Positions 35,790 to 48,500 of a DNA stretch of 64,000 nt are shown piece after piece. The translations under genes were made by a program, and so were the position numbers. Location: NCBI GenBank assembly GCA_016839815.1, contig JAEOTM010000187.1, positions 1 to 64,000 of the forward strand, in the 5' to 3' direction. Numbering within the stretch: the stretch's first letter is position 1; the number at the start of each line of letters is the position of its first letter. The notes under the pieces were generated by a model that ran no database searches, was not told the DNA's origin, and saw nothing but the letters and a program-made list of their open reading frames with translations. This DNA is from Candidatus Hodarchaeota archaeon (GTDB lineage: Archaea; Asgardarchaeota; Heimdallarchaeia; Hodarchaeales; Hodarchaeaceae).

Positions 35790-36377
35790 CTATCCTGTAA
35801 TTTCTTGAACAATCAATGAACGCATTCTTGGGTGGTTGGGAAGTAAACTCAGTGTAAGATAATTATCTCCAGGAACATCAGTTCGTGAAACCCATTGGAC
35901 TTTAATCACATAGGTTCCTGCAGGAAGATTGTCTATTTGATATACGATGTAAATTGTACCGCCATACTCACGCCAACTATTTAACGCTACTGCTTCGTAA
36001 TACTTTATACTGGTTTGTCTGTTTCCTACTCCAGAAATTTCTAGAGAGATATTGAAAAAGAGATGGGAACCTGCCGCGAATTCCTGTCGAATGCCCAGTA
36101 CATATGGTGACGTAAATTCAGCTCTTAAGGATGAATTTTCCGCAATAGTAATTGAAAGTGTACTCTCTGGGACATCAGTAAAAGTTGTAGAGTGATCATA
36201 AATAGATGCTGAGGCATCTGTTTCTTGATACAACGACTGTAGAATTACACTCGTTGTAGTTATCTCATCTTGGTCTGTAGCAATATTAGGGAAAACTAAG
36301 GGTAACGTTACTACACTTAAACCTCCAGTAATAATCACTGCTCCAATAATAGCAATAAGTACTTCTTTTCCAGACAT
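35790..36377 (-). CDS. Membrane-anchored extracytoplasmic protein of unknown function
   Basis: The 195-residue protein has one N-terminal helix (EVLIAIIGAVIITGGLSVVTL) followed by an outside domain rich in beta strands, Ser, Thr and aromatic residues. Strands such as TLSITIAENSSLRAEF and GTYVIKVQWVSR suggest a jelly-roll or Ig-like fold. NSS and NIS are possible N-glycosylation sites. No family is recognised. Confidence 0.6.
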   Translation of the reverse strand: MSGKEVLIAIIGAVIITGGLSVVTLPLVFPNIATDQDEITTTSVILQSLYQETDASASIYDHSTTFTDVPESTLSITIAENSSLRAEFTSPYVLGIRQEFAAGSHLFFNISLEISGVGNRQTSIKYYEAVALNSWREYGGTIYIVYQIDNLPAGTYVIKVQWVSRTDVPGDNYLTLSLLPNHPRMRSLIVQEITG

Positions 36378-36546
36378 ATTTTAATCAATCCTTGTAAACT
36401 AATCTCTAATCTAAGCAGGTAATACAGAAATGTAGATATTTATACCTTTCTAATTCCGTTAGTAATGAGATTGAAAATTATTACTCCCCTCATACCCAAA
36501 AAGGTGAACTTCAACAACACATGATTCTCATACCAAGGTTGTCATT

Positions 36547-37050
36547 CTAATTGCCTGAACTAATAATTCTTCCTATCTCTTCAGCCCATTCACGTATAAT
36601 CCCCCAATCTCGATTATCCCCCCGATCTGCGAAACTCCCAACATATCGACCACCTAGTGCCTTTCGAGAGGTAAAATTGAGATTAAACTTTGCCAATGTA
36701 CTATCAATCCATTTTTTTTGAAGTTGTTCATACTTAACTAGATCACCTTCTTTGTATGCATCTCCAGCGCCACCAGAAGACACAAAGACAAAGAGTTTCT
36801 TCCCTGCAAGCTTCTGACGATTTTTTTTCAGAAAAATTTTACCTTCTTTCGCCCATCTAAACTTGGCTACACTTACTCCAAGGATTACATTATCGTAAGG
36901 AGTTACATCAGGATTTTTTGTACTCTTATCTTTCAAGTTAACTAGATCTATGTCTATATTGAATTTTTCTTTTATCACACGGATAATTTCCTGGGCTGTC
37001 TCAGTGGTAGCACCCCAACGAGTTGCATAAACAAGAACTGTATTTCTCAT
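36547..37050 (-). CDS. Flavodoxin-domain protein (HemG-like)
   Basis: The protein begins RNTVLVYATRWGATTETAQEI, the FMN phosphate-binding loop of flavodoxins, and continues with YDNVILGVSVAKFRW and LFVFVSSGGAGD, the second and third flavin-contacting segments. At about 167 residues it matches the Flavodoxin_5/protoporphyrinogen-oxidase-like group, though a heme role cannot be assumed. I choose the ATG at 37050 because AGGTG lies 6 nt upstream; the in-frame GTG at 37059 is part of that Shine-Dalgarno. It follows the DUF457 gene on the same strand by 17 bp. Confidence 0.85.
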   Translation of the reverse strand: MRNTVLVYATRWGATTETAQEIIRVIKEKFNIDIDLVNLKDKSTKNPDVTPYDNVILGVSVAKFRWAKEGKIFLKKNRQKLAGKKLFVFVSSGGAGDAYKEGDLVKYEQLQKKWIDSTLAKFNLNFTSRKALGGRYVGSFADRGDNRDWGIIREWAEEIGRIISSGN

Positions 37051-37066
37051 CTGATTCACCTAAATT

Positions 37067-37543
37067 TCAAAGTAATGAAAGGAAGAAAATTCCTCCCCCT
37101 AGAAGAAGGGAACCCCCTTCTACGGCAATCACACCAAGTTTAGTTTGCATTAGTCCAAGTCCTACTTTTGGAGAGTCTTTGAAGGGGTGAAGTAGTTTTC
37201 CTGTATCATTGGGAAAAACATAAGTCATTGGAGAGACTAGAAAGTCAACTACCCAATGACTAAAGACAAGCAAACCTAATAAGAGACTAGTAACGGGATC
37301 TTGCCCAAAAAACATGAAACCTATCATACCAACAGTTGACCAAATTAAAGCCATAAGTAAACTATGAGACCAAGGGGCTTCAGTAATATGGTCAGAACTC
37401 GGCATATCTTCAAGACCAGCGAACATAAAGACCATAAAAAGTAAATCAAGAAGATATGAGCAAATCACTAGAAGAATAATTGAGATGTCAGGAAGGATTA
37501 GTTGGAACGCTAATCCAATCCCAAGGTGTGCTATACCTGCCAT
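37067..37543 (-). CDS. DUF457/YdjM-like membrane-bound metal-dependent hydrolase family protein
   Basis: The 158-residue protein has four helices and the family's histidine and aspartate motifs: AHLGIGLAF at the N-terminus, YLLDLLFM, PWSHSLLMAL and FSHWVVDFLVSP. These residues are thought to bind metal at the membrane face; activity in this family is poorly defined. It lies 18 bp after the RDD gene and is part of a run PadR - RDD/HAAS - DUF457 - flavodoxin. Confidence 0.75.
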   Translation of the reverse strand: MAGIAHLGIGLAFQLILPDISIILLVICSYLLDLLFMVFMFAGLEDMPSSDHITEAPWSHSLLMALIWSTVGMIGFMFFGQDPVTSLLLGLLVFSHWVVDFLVSPMTYVFPNDTGKLLHPFKDSPKVGLGLMQTKLGVIAVEGGSLLLGGGIFFLSLL

Positions 37544-37561
37544 GAAATGGTCACCAAATTC

Positions 37562-38296
37562 TTACACTTCAACAACAACAGTTTCTGCTAAGATATCTAA
37601 ACCCCGTTGTTTCGTTGTTTTTTCTGGGTCAAATCGTTCCAGTATCATACCTAAAATAACATCTATTGGTAAAAATTCTTCAAAGATGAAAACTTTGGAG
37701 AAATTACGTATGATGGCTTGCTTCCAGGTAATTTTTATCCCAGATTGATCGACAACAGCTAAATGAAATAACTTTTTACCAATGGTTGTAGCATAACGAT
37801 ACTCTAAAACTACATTATAACCCACAAATAAGAGAATAGCTAGGATGGTCATTATAGTAATCGAGAGCAATAACAAGATACCTTGGATTGATAAATCGAC
37901 CGTACCACTTTCCCAGTTAGAAAATTCAGTCATCAATTCGTCTAAAGGCATAATTGTGAGGATAACGAAACCAAAACCAAGAGCAAGTACGAATAGGATA
38001 AGAAATATTTCAAGAATGAAATCAACTATCCATGCGAAGAAACGCGTTAACCAAGTTGCGCGTGTATTATGCCAATTTTGCCCTTTACTAACATTCAAAG
38101 CGACATTACGGGGAGTACCAAAAACTGAAGTAGGATTGGTTCCACCAGATTCTTCCATAGCTGATTGAACGTCGATACGGAGTTCTTCTAAAGCATCATG
38201 TTTCATTTCATTCGAATAAGGAAGATAATAACTTACTTCCTCGATATACTCATCAATAACATTTTTTGTAGTATTTTTACCCATTTTTGTCAACAC
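37562..38296 (-). CDS. HAAS-RDD membrane protein
   Basis: Residues about 10-60 form a HAAS-like helical domain (IDEYIEEVSYYLPYSNEMK, ALEELRIDVQSAMEES). The rest is an RDD domain: WLTRFFAWIVDFILEIFLI with the Arg-Asp pair, a second helix, and IGKKLFHLAVVDQSGIKITW before the last amphipathic segment. HAAS domains typically occur next to PadR regulators, as here (PadR stop is 1 bp upstream). The start is GTG at 38296 or the ATG at 38284. RDD proteins are small transport-like membrane proteins; the function here is unknown. Confidence 0.82.
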   Translation of the reverse strand: MLTKMGKNTTKNVIDEYIEEVSYYLPYSNEMKHDALEELRIDVQSAMEESGGTNPTSVFGTPRNVALNVSKGQNWHNTRATWLTRFFAWIVDFILEIFLILFVLALGFGFVILTIMPLDELMTEFSNWESGTVDLSIQGILLLLSITIMTILAILLFVGYNVVLEYRYATTIGKKLFHLAVVDQSGIKITWKQAIIRNFSKVFIFEEFLPIDVILGMILERFDPEKTTKQRGLDILAETVVVEV

Positions 38297-38297
38297 A

Positions 38298-38651
38298 TCA
38301 TTTAGTATCTATCATTTCATGGACAATATTCAGAAATTCTTTCATTGAGAGTTGCAAAGAGGTTAAAAATTCTGTTCCTTCATCTGTCAATGAATAGATC
38401 CTTTTACGTGAGTCTCCTTCTTTCACTCCAATAATCAACCCACTATCTTCTTCTAGGTTTTTGAGAATTGGATAAATGTTGGATCCTTCAATCTTGATTT
38501 TATCCTTAGTCTTTTCTCTAAGTCTTTTTGAGATTTGAAAGGGATAATCAGGCTTTTCTGCAAGTATGAAAAGGATTAGTGGCTTAGAAAAGCCTTTTTT
38601 GAATTCTATTTCGAATTTTTCACGTATTTTGTCCAGATCCAATGATTTCAA
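38298..38651 (-). CDS. PadR-family transcriptional regulator
   Basis: The 117-residue protein has the PadR winged-helix: KPLILFILAEKPDYPFQISKRL, then IEGSNIYPILKNLEEDSGLI with the recognition helix and Y-P-x-L motif, then the wing GDSRKRIYSLTDEGTEFL. PadR proteins repress membrane-protein genes and often themselves. It heads a tight operon with the HAAS-RDD gene. No ATG exists; TTG at 38651 is the best start, with an in-frame TAA just upstream and no clear Shine-Dalgarno. A 12-bp palindrome sits about 26 bp upstream. Confidence 0.85.
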   Translation of the reverse strand: MKSLDLDKIREKFEIEFKKGFSKPLILFILAEKPDYPFQISKRLREKTKDKIKIEGSNIYPILKNLEEDSGLIIGVKEGDSRKRIYSLTDEGTEFLTSLQLSMKEFLNIVHEMIDTK

Positions 38652-38676
38652 CTCTGTTTATAGTTTATATATTGAT

Positions 38677-38688
38677 TCTATATATAGA
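38677..38688. promoter_or_regulatory. Palindrome overlapping the TATA element of the padR operon
   Basis: TCTATATATAGA is a perfect 12-bp palindrome that contains a TATA-like core. It lies 26-37 bp upstream of the padR start, placing transcription start close to the first codon. Its position fits autorepression by PadR; the AT-rich symmetry could also be chance. Confidence 0.4.
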
Positions 38689-38816
38689 TTATGGTTACGG
38701 ATCATTACTCAATAATTGTGATAAACTCATCTCTATCGAAAAAACAGTATTAATAGTAGATTAATTTTTAAATGCTATCGTAATAATTATTGCTAATAGC
38801 TTAGGATGAAACATGT

Positions 38817-39260
38817 ATGGTAGTTGGCTGGTTTGCAAAGCAAATTGGATCAAAACTGAATTCAGGGGTGATAAAACTAGAGGAAGAGCTAGTAGAAAGA
38901 GAAGATACCATCAAATATTCTCCCACCTCTACAGAAAGAATGTTGTTCAATCCCAAAGATATGTCTACAATGCGACCTCTTGTGAAGTTACGGTTAGTTC
39001 CCAAAATGTTTCGTATCATGAGTCCTATGATTAGTAATATGAACCTTTCATTAAAAAGTCTAAGTGAGAATCCTACGGATCCCAAACGACGGGTGGATGA
39101 TGATTTCACAAAAAAATTTGAAGGATATGCCTATGAAATTGGCGTAGATGATATCGCATATACAGAGTTATCAGGAGATTTTATTTTCAAAGATAAAGCT
39201 GTCAAGTATGGAGGAGGAGTCATTGTATTATTGAGCTCAATTCTATTATTTATTGTTTAA
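38817..39260 (+). pseudogene. Truncated QueG/Rdh-like iron-sulfur protein N-terminal fragment
   Basis: The 147-residue frame starts MVVGWFAKQIGSKLNSGV and contains KFEGYAYEIGVDDIAYTEL then FKDKAVKYGGGVIVL. The corresponding part of the Rdh-like protein encoded at 4264-5469 (FGACEVGITELDPDYPYL then VKYAIVMLIQMD) has the same strand-helix order. Full proteins of this group have about 350-400 residues and end in two [4Fe-4S] motifs. Here the frame stops in a hydrophobic tail and the 200 bp that follow contain no cysteine-motif frame, so the catalytic half is missing. I call it a remnant; a functional short protein is possible. A T9 tract at 39311-39320 may end its transcript. Confidence 0.55.
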
Positions 39261-39456
39261 TATCGGTGACTTCAAAACTAGAAATGTAAATTTCACTTAG
39301 TATATCGACCTATTTTTTTTTGCGGAGACTTTCTCTAGGTGAGAGGATTAGGGAATGTATATTAAGATTTAATCACTAAAAAAGCCTAAGACGGATGAAT
39401 CTTTGATTACGAAAATGTCCTAAAACGGGATATCCCAATACCTTGTCTAATTTACC

Positions 39457-39464
39457 CTTATAAG
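39457..39464 (+). promoter_or_regulatory. TATA-like box for the giant surface protein gene
   Basis: CTTATAAG lies about 70 bp upstream of the preferred ATG at 39534. Start would be near 39487, giving a leader of about 47 nt that includes the GGAGAG Shine-Dalgarno at 39521-39526. Confidence 0.4.
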
Positions 39465-39533
39465 ACAACTTCATAATTGAGATTTCGAACTTCTCCAAAT
39501 CTGATAATAAATAGTATGATGGAGAGATATATT

Positions 39534-42500
39534 ATGCGACTGAAAGTCTTACGTGTCCAACACATTATGTTGTTAACAGTATTAATGTTAAATGTTTTTG
39601 CTTTGATGATTAATTTTAATAGTGTATTGGAGGGAGAAGTCGAAGGATTCACTGCAGACCTATTAAGAGGATTTGGAGTACCAATACATAATGAAGATCA
39701 AAGTGAATCAGTAATCCCGAAATTAACAACTGAATCTCTTAATAAAATTGACGAAAGGAATCAGGTGAACTCTTTTCCCATCACAACATCAAAGATCGTC
39801 AATAGTTTTTCGCTTCCCTCTTGGGGAGGATTGGGTTTTGGGTTTAGGAAAAATATCACAATTGATTCTACTAAAGTTCCTACAGATTTAACTAATTTTC
39901 CTTTATTGATTGATATGAAAGACGCTCCTGATATCTTTGGTGTTACTCAAGCTTCGGGAAAGGATATTATATTTACTGATTCATCAGGGACGATTTTAGA
40001 TCATGAAATTGAACTCTTTGATGACGATACTTATCATTTAGTTGCCTGGGTGCGCATTCCTTCCCTTTCAAGTAGCCTAGATACACGTATTTCAATGTAC
40101 TATGGAAATGAAACTATTGGTACTCAACAAAATCCCTCTGGTGTTTGGGACAACGACTATATGGCTGTGTATCACTTAAACGATAATCCTAGCTCGACCA
40201 TCTATGATAGTACTTCCAATGATAATGATGGGTCATCATATGGTTCTGTCATTCAAGAAGAGGGACTGATGGGAAATGCTTATTACTTTGATCAACAAGG
40301 AGGTACAAATGATTATCTACAGATTCCTCAAAGCACTAGTCTTAATCTCGTAGGAAATCAGATGACCTTAGAAGGATGGGTGTACTTACAATTTACTCCT
40401 GTACTACATGATTCCATGGTTTTTGACAAGGCAGGTGATTTTTACAATACTGATGGATGGATGATGGGAGTTGATGGAGAGTACGTATCTGGTGGAGTCG
40501 GGTATCCCACACGGTTAAATCAACGATTAAATACTCAAAATAATCAAGCTATTCGAACAGATAATGGTGCAATTTATCCTGGACAATGGACTTATCTCAC
40601 AGTAGTTTATAACGGTATCACGACATCGTATACTGGTTATATTGATGCTTCAAGTGTTTATAATAATCCAAGCATCAGTGGGAATATTAGACCGGTAGAT
40701 ATGGATCTATTTATTGGAAAACGCGATGAAGCTGCAAATCGAGTGTTTTATGGAAGTATGGATGAGCTTAGAATTTCAAATACTACACGATCAACTGGTT
40801 ATATTACAACCTGTTATAATAATTACAACGATCCCGATTCATTTTATAGTATCTCCCCTCAAGAACCTAGTTTTTCATTATTTGAAAAACAAAGGACTCT
40901 TACAATTGATTCTTCAATTGTAGCTGGTGGTAGTGATTTAACCAACTTTCCATTACTTTTGAATTTATACCTAGAAAATGCTTCTCAGAATGTGTTGTTC
41001 CAAGATGCTTCCACCTCTCAAACCCTTGATTATGAGATTGAGCACTTCGATGCAGAATATAACACAAGTCATGGCAGGTTGGTAGTGTGGGTAAAAATTC
41101 CGATATTATCTAGTACAGTTGATACAGAAATTATCATGTTTACAGATTCTACTATAGCACCTGTGACAAGTAATACGAATATCTGGAAAGGATATCGAGG
41201 AGTTTGGCACTTGAGTGAGAGTGTCGTAGATGAGAGTTCAGCAAATAATGTTTACTTTGATGCAACTGGGGAAGGAAGTTTAGGAAATCAGCATGGTAGT
41301 GATGATAGTGGGAGCTCACTTGGTAAAGGAGCAAGTTTTGATGGTACCAATGACTATATCGAAATGGGTTCCCCTAATATCTTGAATCTCAATGATAGTA
41401 CTGATTCTGGAGGAATTGATCAAGTTTTTACACTTTCTGGATGGTTTTATCGAGATACCACTGGTACTATTGATGTAATTGTTGATAAATCTCAAGATGG
41501 AACTTATCCTAATATTCTAACTGGGTACATGGCATATATCGACTCAGATAACCGATTTAATTTTCGTCTTATGGATGATGATGATGATGGTTACAAAATG
41601 ATTTCTGCATCAACTTATACTAATCCTGGTTGGCATCATTTTGCGGCCACTTTCGATACATGTGGAGGTGGGGGGATATTCACAGAAAGTGTGAATTGGA
41701 AATTACTTATTGATGGTGTTGATGACACGGGAACAAAAGGAAGTTGGGGTCCAGGTGGAGGAGCATGGGAGTGGATCAATGGTTATCTGCCTAATGATGG
41801 TTATTTCACAATTGGAGCAAATTCCAATAATTCCAATTATTTCGATGGACTTATCGATGAAATTCGTTTGATAGATTCAACCTTATCACCAGATTGGATC
41901 GCTACCGAGTATCGTAACGCCTATAATTTATCATCTTACCTTTCTATTAGCCCTGAAATCGAAAGCCAAAGATTATGGCATGATGATTCATTTGCAAGAC
42001 GAAAGGATTTGCAGATCGATTCTTCAGGTTTTCAGGATGCGAATAATGAACATCATATTATACTTCGACCAGGTGCGCGAGGAACAGATTATAATCAATG
42101 GGGAGTATCAGGAGCTAATTATCGGCATGCAGCAGTAGAGGAAGTTATAGCTGACGGTTGGACAACGTATATCACCCATTCTAGTAATAATACCTATCTA
42201 CGTGAGATGTTCTATGCCGTTGGGTTACCTCCCACGACACCAAGTGGAACAATTACTAGTGTGAGGATTTATAGTACAGCAAGGACTTCTGGAGTCGTAT
42301 CTTCTTATGCATTTCAACATTATGTGAGAGTAGGCGGATCTAACCAATGGTTTGGATCTCGGGGTCTTAGTGGTTCTTGGATTAAGGATTATGATGAACA
42401 AACAACTAATCCTGTTACTTCTCAACCTTGGACATGGCAGGATTTGGTAGATTTTGAATTTGGAGTCCGTGCTCAAGTTGTAGAAGGTGCTTCTGCAGGA

Positions 42501-45500
42501 TATATTCGTGTAACTCAGGTTTACGCAGTAGTTTCATATATCCCAGACTCCTCTTCTCTCGAAAATTTCCCAATATATCTTGATATCGATGATTCTGATC
42601 TTAAAACAGATGTTCAAGCTAATGGTAATGATATTTGTTTTTATGACGAATACGGCATGTTTCTTGCACATGAAATTGTTGAATTTGATCAAAATTTCAA
42701 TTCTACTCATGCTCATTTATCTGCATGGATAGAAATTCCTACTTTATCAACAGGTGGGGATTCCTATATAACAATGTATTATGGAAATTCTACCTTAAGT
42801 TCTCAAGAACGAGCATCTGAAACTTGGGAGGATTTTTTAGCAGTTTATCACTTGGAAGAGGCCCCAACAGGGCCTGTATTAGATAGTACGTCTAATAATT
42901 TAGATTTAACCTCATCAGGAACAATGACCACTGGTGATTTAGTGGTTGGCCAGATTGGTTCCTCTATTGATTTTGATGGTATTAATGATCAATTATTTAC
43001 AACCCAAGTTGTTTCCATAGGGAGTTTCACAATCTCTACTTGGGTTTATTTCGACGCAGGAGTTGGATGGAATACAATTGTAAATTTCGATCGTAGTATT
43101 TCTGATTATCGGCAATTTGCGGTTCAAGATTGGGATCCTCGTTTTGATGGTGCAGGTTATTCCTATCCTTTTGGAGGGCCTTATAGTATTTCCACTTGGT
43201 ATCATTTAGCTTTTAGTTACGATGCAAATACAACTGAATTTAACGTGTATGTAAATGGAGCTCTTTCAGGACCAACTCGCTATCTTAACATACCCGATTT
43301 AAGTGATGATTTTCAGTTGGGCGCATGGGGAACAGGTGATTGGTGGGATGGTAAACTAGATGAGATTAGGATTGCTACAGAAAAAAGATCAGAAGCATGG
43401 ATCAAAGCTGAGTTTGCTAATCAAGAAAATCCTTCAACATTTATTACTATGGGTCAAGAGGTTGAACTCCTCCCCCCGACAGTGAATTCATTTGGAGTCG
43501 ATGATCCAGGGAACGGGAATCCCACTTTTTGGGCGAATATTACTGATCATGATTCCTCTGTGTCTTTCGTATCTTTTAGAGTAAATTCCTCAGATGAGAT
43601 GATGTCTAAAAATGCCAGTGGTATCTGGACTTATCAGCTACCATCGGTAAATTATGGTGATTATTATACTTATCAAGTTACCAATGCTTCAGATCTTAAT
43701 GGAAATTATTTGTCAACAGCTTCCATCATCCGAGATGTCACATTTGACTACGATACCGTCTTACCAACTGTTTTAGATTGGGATTATGACCCCTATAAAG
43801 GCGTTAATGGAACCTTTAACGCTAATGTTTCCGATAGCTGGGGAACTGTAAATACAGTAATGGTGAATGTGACTGCACATGATAATATGGGTGATTTAAG
43901 TGGTTTGTGGGGTATAATGAGATATACTCCTGGTGGTTATGTAAATGATACAATTAAAATGCTTTCAGGAACCATTAGTTTTGTTGTTACTGTTACAGAT
44001 ATACGTGGAAATAGTTTCACGTCAACAGAACATGTATCTATCGTAATTAATCATGCACCAAGTATTGAGAACGTTTTATTATCTCGTGATATATCAAATG
44101 AGACACTCCTTCCAGTCTATAGCAATAGTACTGCGATATATTTGCATTATGATTTCAATGATGTTGATGGAGACTCACAATCAGGTACTCAGATTCGATG
44201 GTATAAATGGAATGATACTGCCTGGGTGCAACAAGGAGCATATGATGACACTACTCAAGTTCCTCGGACTGCTTTAATTAAAAACGCAATATGGAGAGTT
44301 TCAGTTAGACCAAGAGATGGAATTGACTTTGGAACAACGGTCTACTCTGATAATATAACAATTGAGAATACTGTACCTCTAATTCGAGATCCCATCCTTT
44401 CCCCAACTAATCCAAAGACAGGAAATGATCTTACTGTATCATATACGTGGATTGATGCGGATGCACTGGATACAGATCAATCACTTATTCAGTGGTACAG
44501 AGATAATGGAAGTGGTTATTACTTACTAGACAGTTATACAAATGATACTTTACTTCCCTCAAGTGTTACAATAAAAGGAGATAAGTGGAGGGTTAATGTA
44601 ACTGCAAGTGACGGGGATGGATTTGGAAATTGGATTGTAACATTGGAGATTATTATCCTAAATACAGCCCCTACTCTGGACGTAGATATTAATAATAAAA
44701 CAATTCCTTCTACTGTAGATGTCAATGACGATTTAGTTGCGAATTATACGTATTACGATGCCGATGGAGATAGCGAATCCTCGGTCGAGTATCAATGGTT
44801 GAAGTTCAATACTACAAGTAATGATTTTGAAATCTTTACGACAGGTGTAGATAATATTAGTTATACAAACACTATTGCTGGTGAACTTTGGCGTGTAGAA
44901 ATAAGAGTTAGTGATGGAACAAATACAAGTGGATGGGTTACTTCTGCAACAATGAGTATTGGAGTAGCACCAAATAATCCACCATCAGCAATCAACATAA
45001 ATCTGACACTAAGTAATGCTGTAGCAGGGGGATTTTTGTATATTAGCTACACTTTTACTGATCCTAATGGAGATAATGAAACAATTTCTCTTTACAGATG
45101 GTATCGAAATAGTGTATATCAACCCCAATTTGACGGATATCGCAATCTTACAAGTGCATCATTAGTGAAAGGAGATTCATGGTATGCTGAAGTAAGACCA
45201 AGAGATGAGCTTGATTATGGAAATTGGAGTCAGAGTACGGTTATTGTAATTGGAAACACAGTTCCGACGGTTACTTCGACAGAAATATTCCCATCTGGCG
45301 ATGCATTTACTACAAATGTCCTGGTAGCAAATTATGAAACAAGTGATGTTGATGGAGACACAATTGTCGATTACAAGATTGTATGGAATAAATATAATGG
45401 AACTTCTTACGAGATAACCTCTCTGGAGAATGAAACTGAAGTTCCTGGCTCTTCTACATCAAAAGGAGATATATGGACTTTTGAGGTTTTCATCTATGAT

Positions 45501-48500
45501 GGAACAGATTGGTCATTAGGGGTTACTTCTCTCCAGAAACAAATACGAAATTCCGAGCCAACTATCACTGATATTTCTCTTTCAGGTGGAGAAAATTCGA
45601 GTAGAAATATCACATTATCCTATAAATTCGTAGATCTTGATAATGATACTGAATCTGGTACTTCGATTACCTGGTGGATAATTTCAGGTACTGGCCCAAC
45701 TCAAATCCCAAATGATCAATTAGCGTTGATTTTTACATCCTTCGTTGCTGGAGATCTTGTATATGCAGCAATTACCCCTGATGACGGTTCTGGCTCAACT
45801 GGTCTATTTTTAACTATAGGTCTATCCAATGGCCTGATCATTGTAGGAAACAGTGCTCCCACATTGGATGACGCGCCCAATATCCTAGGACCAAATGATT
45901 CCACTTCATTTACAGCTGGATTCCCTATTTACGTAAATTATTCTGCCTCAGATCCTGATCATGGAGAAGCTGATGCGATCTATGATATTGAATTAGATGG
46001 AGATGGATATGTTGTTGGTGCAGAATACCAATGGTACAGAAATGATCTTCTTGTTGCTACATTAACGGGTCCAACAGTACCAACCGATTATCTAAGTAAA
46101 GGCGATAATTGGATGGTGAGAGTGAAACCTCGTGATCGTTATGGTTATTTTGGAGATTGGATAAATTCCTCACTAATAGTAATTGCTAACAGTAATCCTG
46201 AAATTTCAGGAGTAGAGTTTATCACCACTTATTTGACAACCATAATCGATATTCGTGTCCAATTTACTTATTCTGATATTGATGGTGATCCAATCCAAAC
46301 TGAAAATACTTCTATTCTATGGTATCGGAATGGTATCCTAATACTTGGTACAGAAAATCGAACTGTTGTTTCTAGCGAACTAATTGGGGATTCTTATCTC
46401 GTCATTATTACCTTAAACAGTATTAATTATCAGAAAAATGATAATATTTCAGTAACTGTACAGCCATTTGATGGAACTGACTGGTCCACAACAAGTTCCA
46501 CTAGTAGCGAAATTACCGTCCAGAACTCACTTCCAACGGTTTCTAATCTCAATTTGCTCCCTCATAATCGAAGTGGGACAATTATTTACACTACTGATCA
46601 AATAAATCTATCTTGGGTTTATTTTGATCATGATGGAGATAATGAGAGTTCCCCTATTATTATTTGGGAAAGAAACGATGTCATCCAAGGCTTATATAAT
46701 AACTCATGGTTTATTCCTTCAGTAGCAACAGCAAAAGATGAAAAATGGGACGTAATCATACAGACTTTCGATGGTACAAGCTACAGCGTTGGACTATCGA
46801 TAACTATAATCATTACCAATAGTATTCCCACATTAACAGATGTAATATTAGAGAATAATGAAGGTCTTACGAACATTACTTATGCCGATAATGGAATTTC
46901 AATTGACTATATATACACTGATGCTGATTTTGACTCTGTTGATGAAAATTCGGGTTTCATTCAGTGGTATCGTAATGGTGTACATGTTTCTGTGTTAGAC
47001 AACCAAACGAGTATTTCTGGTAGTGAGCTGGTTAAGGGTGATAATTGGTATGCAGTTGTGCAAATACTAGATCGGGGTGGAGTAGTTTGGTCGAATAATC
47101 GTACTTCCCAGACAATATTTGTTGTCAATAAAGCACCTGAAGTCATATCTATTCTCATCTTAGAGGAATTGAATCAACTTATTGAAGATGAAAATTTGAC
47201 ATTAATTTTGACAATTACTGATCCTGATATTAATGATACTGACGCTTCTCTCATCGAATGGTTGAAAGATGGAATGATTCAACCACAATTTACTAATCAA
47301 ATAGGAATCTCTTATCTTGATACTTCACCAGGTGAAACCTGGACTATCAGAATCACACCATCGGATGGAATAGACAGCGGAGTAATTAGAAACAAATCTT
47401 ACTTTATTCAAAGTCGTCCATATATTCAAGATCTAACTACAATTGTTGAGCAAGATACTGATGGCCACTTCACTTTTGGACTTCAGGTAGTCGATGCTTT
47501 AAATGCTATTACTTCAGTCAGATATCGGGTATTTCTTAATGGTAGTGCGCTACCTGAAATTGTCGATACATTAAATTCCCCCAATGCTACTGATTTCTGG
47601 AATCTTGACTATATCTTATCGGATCCCGCGTACTATAATACTGAACTATTAATAGAAGTTTTAGCCACGTCTGTTCAGGATATTTGGGATCTTCGATTTT
47701 TCCATTTCACTATTATTGATGGAGTAGCACCTCGTATTTCAACTGCTACAAGTTTAGGAGTATGGTTTGAGAAGAATAGTGACGATCCAACTCATCTATC
47801 TTTCTTTGCTGAGATTGAAGAATATGGTGCTGGAGTTGCTAACGTCACCTTATATTATTATTACGACCCAGTTGAAGCTGGAGAAGGATCAGCATCCGTA
47901 CAAGATTTTACGTCCATTCTTATGACTTTTAATAAATCAACCGGTGCTACTCTTACCTACGCAGTCACAGTTCCTTATCCTCAAGATCAAACCGATTATG
48001 AGATCTTGTACTGGGTTGCTACTCAAGATATGGATGGAAATAGTAATCCTGTGGCCTTTGATATTCGGAACTATCCTGAACGAATTAGTAATGAGAAAAT
48101 TATCCAACTCACAATGGGTGGTCTTCCAGAAGAAGTATTATTTATCGCTGGTGCAGCGGTTCTCTTGATTTTCGTCGGTGCAGTGGTATACGTTCGTTTC
48201 ATTCGCAAACCAGAGATTATTGGATTAGACAAGGAACTAGTTATGAAGGGAGTTCCAGGTGTTGGAGACGAGAAAGTTTTTGCTGACATTGACCGACATA
48301 CGTTGGGACTTGTAGTCAGCTTCTTCGATCAATTACATGGGCCAATCCCAATAATTGTCATTCCTGAAATGCTTAAGGATAATTATAGTAAGTTAGTGGC
48401 ACTTTCTGATCGTTCATTTAGTGGTACTGGATTTAGTGATGATTATACAAGCGAAGTTCATTCCTCTTATGATTTTGTTTTGGCTGAAAAACTCAGGATT

